From the NCBI GenBank assembly GCA_017477465.1, contig JAFUVU010000004.1, forward strand, positions 1 through 34,825: a DNA stretch of 34,825 bases. The letters are read 5' to 3'. The stretch is from Bacteroidales bacterium. Lineage in GTDB: Bacteria; Bacteroidota; Bacteroidia; Bacteroidales; UBA932. Positions 15,959 through 24,961 of this stretch are shown here, piece after piece (positions within the stretch are counted from its first letter, which is position 1; the number at the start of each line of letters is the position of its first letter). Below the pieces are notes generated by a model that saw only the letters and a list, made by a program, of their open reading frames with translations, ran no database searches and was not told the DNA's origin. Both the position numbers and the translations under genes were made by a program.

Positions 15959-17940
15959 TTTTTGATAAAGCGCACGCCGTCAACCACAACCACGCCGCCT
16001 TCCCCCTTGTTGGTGAAAGTGACCTTGATGGGCTTCTTGGGATCGTGCGAATAAGTTCCAAGGCTGTACCAGATGCCTTCAACCTTACCGCGCACCGTCA
16101 TGTCAACCGGGCATTTGTGATTGCCTTTCTTGTCGGACACCGTGATATCGGCCGATTTTACGCGGTTGTCGCTGGCGGAGTACATAATCTGCACCTCGTA
16201 CTTGCCCTTTTCCAGGGTGGGGGCGAAGACGGCTTCCAGTTTCCCGTTCGGGGAAGTGGGAGCGAAACGGTAGTTGTACTTGAGAAAGGGTCCCTGGCTT
16301 GTGGAATGGGCCCACAGGTCTTCGTGGAGGCCAAGTTCGCTGTCGTCCATCACAACGCCTTCCAGACGGGCGGGGTCGATGAACATGTCGCCGGGAGTCT
16401 TGTACTTGATAATCTGTTTCTGGCTCTTCAGAAGGTCCTGGAGGGCTTTTACGTCCACATCCTGCACTGCGGTGCCGCCGGCGATGGCAAGAGCCGCAGC
16501 ATCGGCCGAAGCCTGGCCCAGCATCATGTACACGGGTTCCATCCTGAGGGAAGCCATAATCACATGCGAAGCACTTAAACATGTGGGAACCAGCAGGTTC
16601 TCGCACTGAGCCTTCTTAGGCGTAAGGCTCCTGTAAGGAATCTCGTAGGGCCGATAGGGAGTGTACGGGAAGTTTCCCTCCTCCACCAGATCGCCCTTGG
16701 GCGTAAGAATGGAAGACACCAGATGGCAGTCCAGGAAATACGAGCCGATAGCAACGGCGTCCTTCTTGGTGGGGTTCTCCCAGGCGTCCTGCTGCACCAT
16801 CACATATTCGCCCTTCATCCTGCGGCCTTCGCGGATGTAAAGCTGATAGGGCCAGTTGCCGTTGTCGGCAAACTCGTCCTTCGCCAGGCCGTAGCGGGCG
16901 ACGTCGGCCCTAAGGTCGGCGGGGACACGTTCGTCGTGGCTGAGGAACCAGAGCATGCCTTCCTGATACGTGCGGTGGTACTGGTCCAAGGCGTCGCGCA
17001 GCTCATAGGAGCCTTCGGGATAGTTCCAGGAACCGTTGATATGGTCCATGTGGTTAAGGTCGTACTTGCGGCCAGGCAGCGGATACAGGGTGAGAATCTG
17101 GCCGAAGCGGTGCGCCCCGCGGCGCCTGATCCTGTCAAGGACGCGGAGGTAGCGGTCGGCCTTGTAATTGTCGGGCCTGCGGAACGGCACCATGTTGTCC
17201 GGATTGTCCGTGACGGTGAGCCGATAGACATAGGCCTGGGTCTTGCCGTCGGCGGCGCCTTCCTTCTCCTTGTCGGCAAAAATCACGTCCAGGGGGAAGT
17301 AGGCGGCCATTTTACGGATTTCGGCAACCTCGGCGGGAGTGTAGTGGGCAAGGGCTTTGTACTCGCTCACGCCGGCGGAAAATTCGCCGTACTCCTCGCG
17401 GCTTTCACGGCCGACGATGTAATCCACGCCGGCCCATGCCATAAGGTCGCCTTCATAGCCTGCGTCGATGAAAATCTTGCCGCGGAACACCCGGCCGCTC
17501 TCGTCGGTCAGGGAAACTATGCGGCTCCCTTCCTTCTGGACGCCGCCGCTTTCCTTCATCCTGGTGTTCAGGAACACTTCCACGCCGGCTTCTTCCAGCC
17601 ATTTATTGAAAATGCCTTCGGCAACAGAGCATTCCAGGGAAATCTGCATCCTGTGCGGAGCGCCGTAATGGGCACCCACCTCCCTGAGGAAGTCGGCAGT
17701 ATAGCCGCCCACAGTTTTAGACCAGCCGATGTCAACATTGCCGATGCCACTGGTCGTGAGTCCGCCGACGTGGGCGGTCCTTTCCAGCAGAGCCACCTTC
17801 AGGCCTTGCCGTGCAGCGGTGACGGCGGCAATGACGCCGCCGGCGTTTCCGCTGTACACGACTACGTCGTAGTCGCCTGCCTTGGCCGATGCCCAGACAG
17901 CCGACAGCGATGCGATAAGGGTCAGAAGTAATCTTTTCAT
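15955..17940 (-). CDS. Secreted FAD-dependent oxidoreductase with golvesin/xanthan-lyase-type C-terminal domain
   Basis: A 661-residue protein with a Sec signal peptide (about 1-20). The FAD Rossmann motif is VVVYSGNAGG (26-35) with Glu53, followed by HVGGLTTSGIG. A second FAD contact is DAGYEGDLMAWAGV, and the C-terminal FAD segment lies near MASLRMEPVYMMLGQASA. About 140 further residues (520-661) form a beta-rich module with the pattern GKYEVQIMYSASDN and VVVDGVRFIKK. This matches golvesin/xanthan-lyase CBD-like domains, which is why relatives are often named xanthan lyase. The domain could bind carbohydrate. The gene abuts the preceding lipoprotein gene with no gap. The reaction is unknown; oxidation of a sugar in the periplasm is inference. 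Confidence 0.83.
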   Translation of the reverse strand: MKRLLLTLIASLSAVWASAKAGDYDVVVYSGNAGGVIAAVTAARQGLKVALLERTAHVGGLTTSGIGNVDIGWSKTVGGYTADFLREVGAHYGAPHRMQISLECSVAEGIFNKWLEEAGVEVFLNTRMKESGGVQKEGSRIVSLTDESGRVFRGKIFIDAGYEGDLMAWAGVDYIVGRESREEYGEFSAGVSEYKALAHYTPAEVAEIRKMAAYFPLDVIFADKEKEGAADGKTQAYVYRLTVTDNPDNMVPFRRPDNYKADRYLRVLDRIRRRGAHRFGQILTLYPLPGRKYDLNHMDHINGSWNYPEGSYELRDALDQYHRTYQEGMLWFLSHDERVPADLRADVARYGLAKDEFADNGNWPYQLYIREGRRMKGEYVMVQQDAWENPTKKDAVAIGSYFLDCHLVSSILTPKGDLVEEGNFPYTPYRPYEIPYRSLTPKKAQCENLLVPTCLSASHVIMASLRMEPVYMMLGQASADAAALAIAGGTAVQDVDVKALQDLLKSQKQIIKYKTPGDMFIDPARLEGVVMDDSELGLHEDLWAHSTSQGPFLKYNYRFAPTSPNGKLEAVFAPTLEKGKYEVQIMYSASDNRVKSADITVSDKKGNHKCPVDMTVRGKVEGIWYSLGTYSHDPKKPIKVTFTNKGEGGVVVVDGVRFIKK

Positions 17941-19608
17941 TTATTCAACCACTTGTGCTTTGATGGAAATCACTACGTAGCAGGGCTTGTCGTTAGGCAG
18001 GGCGTTCTGGCCAGTGAACGAGTCGCGGCTGCCTTCAATCCTCTCGAAGCGGGCTATGCCGGTGCTGGAGGGGCAGGTGCTCAGAGGGCCTGTCTTGAAG
18101 ACGAAGCAGTCGCCTACCTTGTAGTTGATCCAGTCGGCATTCACCTTGCCCTGGTTAAGGTAAGTCTGCAGGGCGGGAGCCGTAAGGTCTTCTACCGTAA
18201 CATTGTCAAAGTCAAAGGCATAAGCATTGGTGAGCTTCTTGATCAAGGTGGCGTTGCGGCCGGTCCAGTCGCTGCTGGCGGCGCTCATCACCGGGATTTC
18301 GGTGACGCCCGCGTTCACGTAGGTGAACCAGGAGGGATCCTGGCCGGCGCGGTCTTCGCTGGCACGCATCAGACGGGTTCCGTTGTCGGAAGCGCCGCCG
18401 TTGTTCCAGGCAAAGTAGAAGAAGTCGATGTTGCGGCGCTGGGCTGTATCCCAGAAGTCGAAGAGGCTGTAGGTTTTGAAATCGCGCACCGAGAAGAAGC
18501 AGTAGGATTCCACTCCGGGATACTCTTCCAGCACCAGCGGTTCCTTGGTGTTGCGCTGGGCGGCGATTACGATGTCGGCCCCGTAGCGCAGGTCCACGAA
18601 GGTGGGGATGCGGAAGGTAACCGTGTGGTTGAGCCTGTCGGTGGCCGTGAATGCCACTGCGTGGGCTGCCTTGTCAAAGCTTTCGAAGGTGTAGCTGTAA
18701 TCCACTTCGAAGTCGGCGGAAGCGTCGAAGTAGTCGATGGCGATGCGGTTGCTGACATCGGCCCCCTGTATGTCCTTGGTGAACTTCACCACTTCGATGT
18801 TGGAGAGGCCGGTTTCGGCCTTCACGGTGAAGCTGAAGGTCTTGGAGTCGGTGCTGCGGACCACCAGAGGGTCGGCGGTGATGCCATCGGCCGGGAAAAT
18901 CTCGGGCGCGGGGGCAGGGATATAGTTCACCGGGAGGGTTTCGATCTTCATCTTGCCGTTGGCGTCGGTGGCGCTCACCTGCAGGCCGCGGTAGCCTTCG
19001 AAGTAGTCTATCTCCTGCTCGAAGCTGTAGCTGCTTTCGCCGCTGTGGAAGGCGGGATTCAGGGGCACGTCCACGATGCCGTCGGCAGTGAACATGCTCA
19101 CTTTCACGCTCTCAAGGGTGTTGGAGGAGGTCACTTCGAATTTGGTAAGGACGGTGCTGGGGTCTTCGGCGCGCTCGTCAATCTTGATGATTTCCTTTTC
19201 GAAGACGATCACGGGAGCGGGCTGCACGGGGGTCACGTCCACGGGGATAATCGCCTCGGCAGTGCGGCCGGCCTTGTCTTTCGCAGTCACTTTGAGAGAG
19301 GTGATGTCCAGATTCCAGGAAGGGGTTTCCTTGAGGGAGTACTGATGCTCATCCTTGAATTCGGTTATTTCCTTGAGGAGGGTTTCCTCTCCGGATTCCG
19401 TCTTATAGAGTTTTACGCTTTCCAGACCGGCTTCCGAGAACACGACGCACACGACGGGGGTGTTGTCCACCCTGTTAAGGTCGGGGTTGATGGTCTCGTA
19501 CATCAGCTCGATGCTGGGCTCGGCCATTAAGGAGTAGTCGGGGCCTTTCTTGTCGCAGGCGGTAAGGGCCAGGAGCACGGCGGCCAGGGAGAATATTATC
19601 TTTTTCAT
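17941..19608 (-). CDS. Ig-like surface lipoprotein, SusE/SusF position
   Basis: A 555-residue lipoprotein with a lipobox ending at Cys18 (LALTAC). The first about 330 residues contain several Ig/bacterial-Ig-like repeats with the phrases LESVKLYK, LESVKVSMF and LSNIEVVKF, and recurring endings such as LKVTAKDKAG, LQVSATDANG and VAFTATDRLN. This indicates three tandem modules. The last about 200 residues form a different beta-rich domain. No catalytic motif is visible. Genes placed after SusC/SusD and encoding such proteins are usually surface glycan-binding proteins. Its position two genes after SusD fits that role. It follows the FAS1 gene by 12 bp. Confidence 0.7.
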   Translation of the reverse strand: MKKIIFSLAAVLLALTACDKKGPDYSLMAEPSIELMYETINPDLNRVDNTPVVCVVFSEAGLESVKLYKTESGEETLLKEITEFKDEHQYSLKETPSWNLDITSLKVTAKDKAGRTAEAIIPVDVTPVQPAPVIVFEKEIIKIDERAEDPSTVLTKFEVTSSNTLESVKVSMFTADGIVDVPLNPAFHSGESSYSFEQEIDYFEGYRGLQVSATDANGKMKIETLPVNYIPAPAPEIFPADGITADPLVVRSTDSKTFSFTVKAETGLSNIEVVKFTKDIQGADVSNRIAIDYFDASADFEVDYSYTFESFDKAAHAVAFTATDRLNHTVTFRIPTFVDLRYGADIVIAAQRNTKEPLVLEEYPGVESYCFFSVRDFKTYSLFDFWDTAQRRNIDFFYFAWNNGGASDNGTRLMRASEDRAGQDPSWFTYVNAGVTEIPVMSAASSDWTGRNATLIKKLTNAYAFDFDNVTVEDLTAPALQTYLNQGKVNADWINYKVGDCFVFKTGPLSTCPSSTGIARFERIEGSRDSFTGQNALPNDKPCYVVISIKAQVVE

Positions 19609-19620
19609 ACCTTTCTCCGA

Positions 19621-20265
19621 TTAATAGGGTGTAACATCCGAATAGGTTTTCCGGAACATCGCATAGTCATTCATGATATGGATGACGCCGTTGGTGGGCA
19701 GGATGTTGGAAGCGACGGAACTGGAGCGGCGGCTGTTGAAGTTGCTGCCTTTCTCGTTGGCCACGATATTGCCGTTGGCAATGGGGAAGCCGATGGAGTT
19801 GGAGGACGACTTGTTCACCTTGAGGGTCATAAGGCCCCACTCCCCTTCCAGCAGGGTTTTCACGTAGATGGGCTCCACGGGAAGTTTCTGGTTTAGGGAA
19901 TGGTATTCGCCCACTATCATGTGGTACTGGAGGAGGCGGGTAACCTCGTCCCTGTCGCAGTAGTAGATTTTCTCCACCTGGGCATGGGCCGTCTTGAAGT
20001 TCATGATGGCGTCGTTGTTCAGGAAGAGGTAGGTTATGGTGCGGTCGGTCTGCGTGTAGTAGTCCTGCATCCCGGTGTATTCCACTGCCTCAACCATTTC
20101 GGAAAGGTCGTCGCGGGAGTTCATGTACTCCCAGGCGTTCATCCCGACATGGGGATCCAGCGGGCTGCTCTCGTACTTGTAGTCGGTCTGCAGCTTGAAG
20201 TTCTGGCAGGCGCCAAGCATAAGGAGGCTCAGCGCTGCGATGGCTATGTTTTTAACTTTTTTCAT
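19621..20265 (-). CDS. Fasciclin (FAS1) domain lipoprotein
   Basis: A 214-residue protein starting MKKVKNIAIAAL, with a lipobox ending at Cys20 (LMLGAC). The reading frame is open further upstream, to 20307, but that extension would overlap SusD and mask the signal peptide, so the start at 20265 (13 bp after SusD) is preferred. One FAS1 domain covers about 34-212: the AWEYMNSRDDLSEMVEAVEYTGMQ-like start of the fold, a TYLFLNNDA H1-like motif, the YHMI segment, and NGVIHIMNDY at the end. FAS1 domains mediate cell-surface adhesion and sugar or protein contacts. Beside SusC/SusD it may be an extra surface-exposed glycan-capture protein. The ligand is unknown. Confidence 0.78.
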   Translation of the reverse strand: MKKVKNIAIAALSLLMLGACQNFKLQTDYKYESSPLDPHVGMNAWEYMNSRDDLSEMVEAVEYTGMQDYYTQTDRTITYLFLNNDAIMNFKTAHAQVEKIYYCDRDEVTRLLQYHMIVGEYHSLNQKLPVEPIYVKTLLEGEWGLMTLKVNKSSSNSIGFPIANGNIVANEKGSNFNSRRSSSVASNILPTNGVIHIMNDYAMFRKTYSDVTPY

Positions 20266-20278
20266 GGTCGGCGCTCTG

Positions 20279-21778
20279 TTAATAACCGGGATTCTGCTGG
20301 TAGGCACCCTGGCAAAGATTGATGACGGACTGGTGGATGGGGAAGAGTTCCTCGTTCTCGCTGGACAGGCCGTTGATGGGGCCCATCACATCCACCACGC
20401 GGTGGTTGCGGACAAGGTCGAACCAGCGTTTTCCTTCGCCCACCTGCTCTATCTGCTTCTGGTCCAGGATGTAGTCGATAAGCTCGTCACGGGTGGCGAA
20501 ATCGGACACGTTGGGAAGGGTGGAGGCCACTCCGGCTCTCTGGAGGACGAACTGGACAAGGTTCAGGGCATCCTGCCATTTGTCCAGCCTGGCTTTCACC
20601 TCGGCCTGCATCAGGAGGACGTCGGTGTAACGGTAAACAGGGTAGGCCACCTGGCAGTTGATGTAGTCCTGATATTTGACGGAAGTGCCGTCGGCCATAT
20701 ATTTATGCACCTGATAGGTTTCGGCGCTGCTCTTGGAAGGGCAGAGGTAAGTGGCCATGCGCTTGTCGATGGGAGCGCGGGCGGCGGCCTTCTCGTAAAC
20801 CTGCTGAAGCTTGGGCGACAGCACGACGGTGGAACCCTGTCCCATGCCGCATCCGAGGATGCTCCAGATCATGGAGAAGTTGCTAAGGCCGGCCTCGTTG
20901 ATATTGTGGTGAATCACGAAGATGAACTCGTTGGGACCGCCGTATTCGTCCACCTGGGGGTTGTTGTCGGAGGACTTGTTGTTAAGGCCGTTCACGAAGC
21001 TGTTTTTCAGGTCGGCAAGGTCGCTCTGGAACACTACGCTGGAGTTGCGGATAGCGGCATCCGGGCTTCCGTTGGCCGACATGAAGCGGTCGATGGTGGC
21101 GTCGGCGGCTTCCCACTCGCCCAGCCACATCTGTGCATCGGCCAGGATGGCGTATATGGCATTGCGGCTGATGCGCTTGCGCTCGATATTGGAAGGGTCG
21201 ATGAGGCTTTCGGCAAGCTCCAGATCGGGGATTATTACGTCGCGGAGGACTTCCTCCTTGGGCGTGCGGCCTTTCACCTCGGCATTGGCCAGGTTGTCAA
21301 CCGGGCTCAGATACACAGGTACGTCGCCCCACACGCGCACTGCATAGAAATAGCAGAGGGCGCGCATTGCATAGGCCTGGGCAAGGTAGTCGTTCTTTAG
21401 GGTCTGGTCGGTGATATTGGCGTCCGGGATGTTCTGAATGGCGAAATTGGTGTTGCTTATCACCTTGTACAGGCTGGTCCAGTTGGTGGACGGCAGGTCG
21501 GTAGTCATCTGGTTAAGGATGAGCTTGCCGTACTCGGAGGGCAGTTCCTGATAGAGGACAAAGTTGTCGGAGCGCATCTCGCCCCAGCAGAACCAGTTGG
21601 TTCTAAGGGCAGTGCGGAACGAAGAGTAAATCTCTGCTATACCGGCGTTTACGTCTCTCTGGTTTTGCCACATCTCACCGGCGGGAATCTCACTGATGGG
21701 ATCCACGTTGAGCATGCTGCAGGAAAGAAGCGTTGCGCCAAGAACTGAGAGAACGGATATTTTTACAGTATTTTTCAT
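20279..21778 (-). CDS. susD-like: SusD/RagB-family surface glycan-binding lipoprotein
   Basis: SusD proteins sit on the outer surface, lid the SusC transporter and bind the glycan. This 499-residue lipoprotein has a lipobox at Cys20 (TLLSC) and the typical N-terminal pattern NVDPISEIPAGEMWQNQRDV. TPR-like helices follow (for example YAMRALCYFYAVRVWGDVPV), and the C-terminal family segment holds YRYTDVLLMQAEVKARL and the terminal GKRWFDLVRN. The gene starts 6 bp after SusC. The length is average for the family. The ligand cannot be predicted. Confidence 0.95.
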   Translation of the reverse strand: MKNTVKISVLSVLGATLLSCSMLNVDPISEIPAGEMWQNQRDVNAGIAEIYSSFRTALRTNWFCWGEMRSDNFVLYQELPSEYGKLILNQMTTDLPSTNWTSLYKVISNTNFAIQNIPDANITDQTLKNDYLAQAYAMRALCYFYAVRVWGDVPVYLSPVDNLANAEVKGRTPKEEVLRDVIIPDLELAESLIDPSNIERKRISRNAIYAILADAQMWLGEWEAADATIDRFMSANGSPDAAIRNSSVVFQSDLADLKNSFVNGLNNKSSDNNPQVDEYGGPNEFIFVIHHNINEAGLSNFSMIWSILGCGMGQGSTVVLSPKLQQVYEKAAARAPIDKRMATYLCPSKSSAETYQVHKYMADGTSVKYQDYINCQVAYPVYRYTDVLLMQAEVKARLDKWQDALNLVQFVLQRAGVASTLPNVSDFATRDELIDYILDQKQIEQVGEGKRWFDLVRNHRVVDVMGPINGLSSENEELFPIHQSVINLCQGAYQQNPGY

Positions 21779-21784
21779 CTTCTT

Positions 21785-24700
21785 CTACAGATTGAGCGTG
21801 AAACCAAGGCCGAACTCACGGTTGCGGGGGAAACGGTTGGTATCCATACCGATGGAGAGGGCGCTGTAATTGGAGAATTCGGGGTCGTAACCGCTGTAGG
21901 CGGTGAAGGTGAGCGGGTTGGTGCAGAAGGCATACAGGCTCAAACCCTTGAGGCCGAGCTTCTGGACCACCTGGGGCTTGAAGCGGTAAGTGAGACGGAC
22001 GTTCTTGATCTTGAGGAAGGAACCGTCTTCGATGTAGCGGGAGTTGACCGCACGGTCGTTCTGGAAACTGTCGGCAAACGGACGGGGATAATCCACCTCG
22101 TCACCCTGTCTCACCCAGAAATTGTCCACCCAGCCGATGGTGGGAGTGGTGGACCAGGCCGACATGGAGTTGCGGTCCTGGTTGTAGCGTGCGAAGTTGT
22201 AGATTTTTCCGCCGACGGAGAAGTAGGAAGCTGCTGTGAGGAAGAACTGCTTGTAGCGGAAGGTAAGGCTGAGACCGCCGCTGATGAAGGGCTGCGCATT
22301 GCCAAGGATCATGCGGTCCTGGTCGTTGATTACGCCGTCCTGATGTTCGGGATTCTCGCCCCAGTTGATGTCGCCGCCGCGGAACGGAACGCCGCTGGGA
22401 AGGGTTTTCTGCTTGACTTCCCCGTCGTAAACGGCGCCGTTAAGAGTGTAGTGGCTGAAGCTGCCGCCTTCGAAGACGGGGGTCAGCTGCTCCCAGTCGG
22501 GGGTGAAGGCATTGGACTCGTTGTAAGGGAAAACGCCGAGGAACTGGTATCCGTAGAAGTCGCCCAGGGGACGGTTCTCGGAGATGAACCAGTTGTCGCT
22601 GTGGATGTAACCGGTATGATTTGCAAGTTCCACCACCTTGTTGCGGCTGTAGGTGAGGTTGGCGTCGATGTGCAGATAATAGTTGCGCTTGTTGAGGAAG
22701 GTGCCTTTGAAAGCCACCTCGACACCCTGGTTGTCAATGGAGCCGATGTTCTTGCGGACAGTGTTGAAACCCCATTCCTTGGGAATCTCGTAATTGGCAA
22801 GGAGGTTGTCGGTGAACTTGTCGAAGTAATCCACGGTGAGCTGATATCGGCCCGACAGGAAGCTGAGGTCGGCACCTACGTTGAACTGGCGGGTGCGCTC
22901 CCAGCCAAGGTCGTTGACGGCTATGCGTGAAGCGGTTACGCCGGCAACGCCGTCATAGATGCCGCCGATGGCGTAGCTCAGCTGGGAATCGAAATCGCCG
23001 ATGGCTTCGTTACCGGTGATACCGTAGCTGACGCGGAGCTTGGCGTCGGAAAGCTTGATTCCACGCTTGATCGCACGCATGAATTTCTCGTCGGAAAGGC
23101 GCCATGCTGCCGATACGGAAGGGAAGAAACCCACCTTCTTGTCGGGGGCGAAACGGGAGGAACCGTCGGCACGGACATTGGCGGAGAAGATGTAGCGGGA
23201 CTTGTAATTATAGGTAAAACGCGCGAAGCCGGAGACCATGCTGTGCCGCGTCTCGGTGGAACCGGTGGCGGTGAGGTCGAAGTTGGCGGCGAAGGCGTTC
23301 ATGGTGTACACGGCATCGGTGGCGGAATCCTGGCCCTTGAAATAGTCCAGGTTGGTGCGCCAGCTCTGGAGAGAGAAGCCGGCCATGGCCTGGAAGTTAT
23401 GGACGTCGTTAACTGAATAATTGAAATTCAGGTAGTTCTCGTTCATAAGGTCGAAGGTCATGGTGTTGCGCTGCTGGCCGTTGTTGTGCAGGTACTGGTC
23501 GCTGAGGGCGGTGGGGCGCATGTAGGTGTAACGCACCAGGCCGAAGTTGGCGTTCAGGTTGGAGGTCCACTTCAGGTATTTGTTGAAGTTGAGGTCGGCA
23601 AACTGGAACAGCGACATGCGGAAGTACTCGTTGAAGTTGGTCTGCAGGTTCGCGGCAAGCGGGCTCATTCCCCAAAGCGTGCCGATGAGGGTGCCGTCGG
23701 GGTAATACAGGCTCAGGGTAGGCTTGCGGGAGAGGATGCTGTTGAGGTAGCCGGCCTCCTCCACGCCGTCCTTGCGGGCATAGCTGGCGTTTATCTTGGT
23801 TCCCAGGGAGAGCACCTTGTTGGCCGTATAGTCGGCGTTGAGACGGATGGAGGCGCGCTGGAAATCGGTGTTGCGGATAATGCCCTGCTCGTTGTAGTAG
23901 CCGCCCATCAGCATGTATTTCAGCTGTTTGCTGGCGCCGCCGAAGCTCAGGTCAACCTGGTCCTTGTTGGCCATGCGATAGGCTATCTTCTGATAGTCGT
24001 TGTCGTTGTTCAGGAGAGCGTTGTAAGGGTCGCCCAGCTGGGAGTTGAGGATGTTGATAACCGCCTGGGACACCATTCCGTCACCCTCGCCCATTGCATA
24101 GTCCAGATATCCGTGCTGCATGGCGCGGTACTGGTTGGCGTTGATCTGCGGCAGCTTGTGGGTAAGGCTGGCGAAGGAGTGCTGGTAGCGCACCTCCAGG
24201 ACGGGATTGCTCTCGTTACCTCTTTTAGTAGTGACCAGGATGACACCGTTTGCGGAACGGGAGCCGTAAATTGCTGCCGATGCCGCATCCTTCAGGACCT
24301 CGATGGACTCGATGTCGTAAGGGTTAAGCTGGTCGATGTCTGTGCTGGGGACGCCGTCCACAACCCACAGGGGGCCTACGCCGGCATCGTTCATGGTGGA
24401 AGTACCGCGGATGATGACCGAGGAGCCTTCACCGGGCTGGCCGGAACCGGAAGTGACCTGCACACCCGCGGCAGTGCCCTGCAGCACGTCGTAGATATTG
24501 GTAGGCATCTTGTTCTCGATGTCTTCCTTCGTCACTGACACGATGGAACCGGTGATGTCACGCTTTTTGGTGGTACCGTAGCCGATGACCACGGTCTCGT
24601 CCAGGACGTCGGAAGCGTCTTCCATTTCCACGTCCAGGCGATCATTCACGCCGGCAATGCGGTCGACGTCCTTGTAACCCATGAAACGGAACTGGAGGAT

Positions 24701-24952
24701 ATCGTCCGGTCCGGTAACGCGGATGGAATAGTTGCCTTCGGCGTCGGTGACAACACCTTGTTTGGTCTTGGTGTTAAGAACAGTGGCGCCGGGAAGAGGC
24801 CCCGGGAAGGGCTCGCCCGCAGTCACGGTACCGGTGAGGGTACGGGCGCCGGTTTTCTGGGCATAAGCTTCCACGGCGGATGCCGACAGCAGCAGCGCCG
24901 TCAGCATCAGCAGGGAAAGCAACCTGCCCCAGAGGGTTGGTTTTGTGTTCAT
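21785..24952 (-). CDS. susC-like: SusC/RagA-family TonB-dependent outer-membrane transporter
   Basis: A 1055-residue TonB-dependent receptor importing oligosaccharides into the periplasm with energy from TonB-ExbBD. It has a signal peptide (about 1-31), a carboxypeptidase-regulatory-like domain (about 36-112), a SusC TonB box region (DETVVIGYG, 118-126), a plug (about 130-240, containing the family pattern IEVLKDAASAAIYGSR), and a long beta-barrel ending in the aromatic-rich GLGFTLNL. There is no N-terminal STN domain, so it is not a classical anti-sigma-coupled transducer. It lies 9 bp after the CotH gene and 6 bp before SusD. Confidence 0.97.
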   Translation of the reverse strand: MNTKPTLWGRLLSLLMLTALLLSASAVEAYAQKTGARTLTGTVTAGEPFPGPLPGATVLNTKTKQGVVTDAEGNYSIRVTGPDDILQFRFMGYKDVDRIAGVNDRLDVEMEDASDVLDETVVIGYGTTKKRDITGSIVSVTKEDIENKMPTNIYDVLQGTAAGVQVTSGSGQPGEGSSVIIRGTSTMNDAGVGPLWVVDGVPSTDIDQLNPYDIESIEVLKDAASAAIYGSRSANGVILVTTKRGNESNPVLEVRYQHSFASLTHKLPQINANQYRAMQHGYLDYAMGEGDGMVSQAVINILNSQLGDPYNALLNNDNDYQKIAYRMANKDQVDLSFGGASKQLKYMLMGGYYNEQGIIRNTDFQRASIRLNADYTANKVLSLGTKINASYARKDGVEEAGYLNSILSRKPTLSLYYPDGTLIGTLWGMSPLAANLQTNFNEYFRMSLFQFADLNFNKYLKWTSNLNANFGLVRYTYMRPTALSDQYLHNNGQQRNTMTFDLMNENYLNFNYSVNDVHNFQAMAGFSLQSWRTNLDYFKGQDSATDAVYTMNAFAANFDLTATGSTETRHSMVSGFARFTYNYKSRYIFSANVRADGSSRFAPDKKVGFFPSVSAAWRLSDEKFMRAIKRGIKLSDAKLRVSYGITGNEAIGDFDSQLSYAIGGIYDGVAGVTASRIAVNDLGWERTRQFNVGADLSFLSGRYQLTVDYFDKFTDNLLANYEIPKEWGFNTVRKNIGSIDNQGVEVAFKGTFLNKRNYYLHIDANLTYSRNKVVELANHTGYIHSDNWFISENRPLGDFYGYQFLGVFPYNESNAFTPDWEQLTPVFEGGSFSHYTLNGAVYDGEVKQKTLPSGVPFRGGDINWGENPEHQDGVINDQDRMILGNAQPFISGGLSLTFRYKQFFLTAASYFSVGGKIYNFARYNQDRNSMSAWSTTPTIGWVDNFWVRQGDEVDYPRPFADSFQNDRAVNSRYIEDGSFLKIKNVRLTYRFKPQVVQKLGLKGLSLYAFCTNPLTFTAYSGYDPEFSNYSALSIGMDTNRFPRNREFGLGFTLNL

Positions 24953-24961
24953 AAGTTAGTA

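Noticed and set aside
15955-17940. Annotation as a true xanthan lyase
   Set aside because: The main domain is a clear FAD oxidoreductase. Only the C-terminal module resembles the xanthan-lyase-associated domain, and no polysaccharide-lyase catalytic domain is present.
17953-19530. Long plus-strand reading frame opposite the Ig-like lipoprotein
   Set aside because: It is a composition shadow: Gly/Val/His-rich, without domain motifs or a signal, and fully antisense to a good gene. The same holds for the plus-strand frames at 802-1881 (opposite dxs) and 20195-21400 (opposite SusD), and the minus-strand frame at 31371-32975 (opposite the first MFS).
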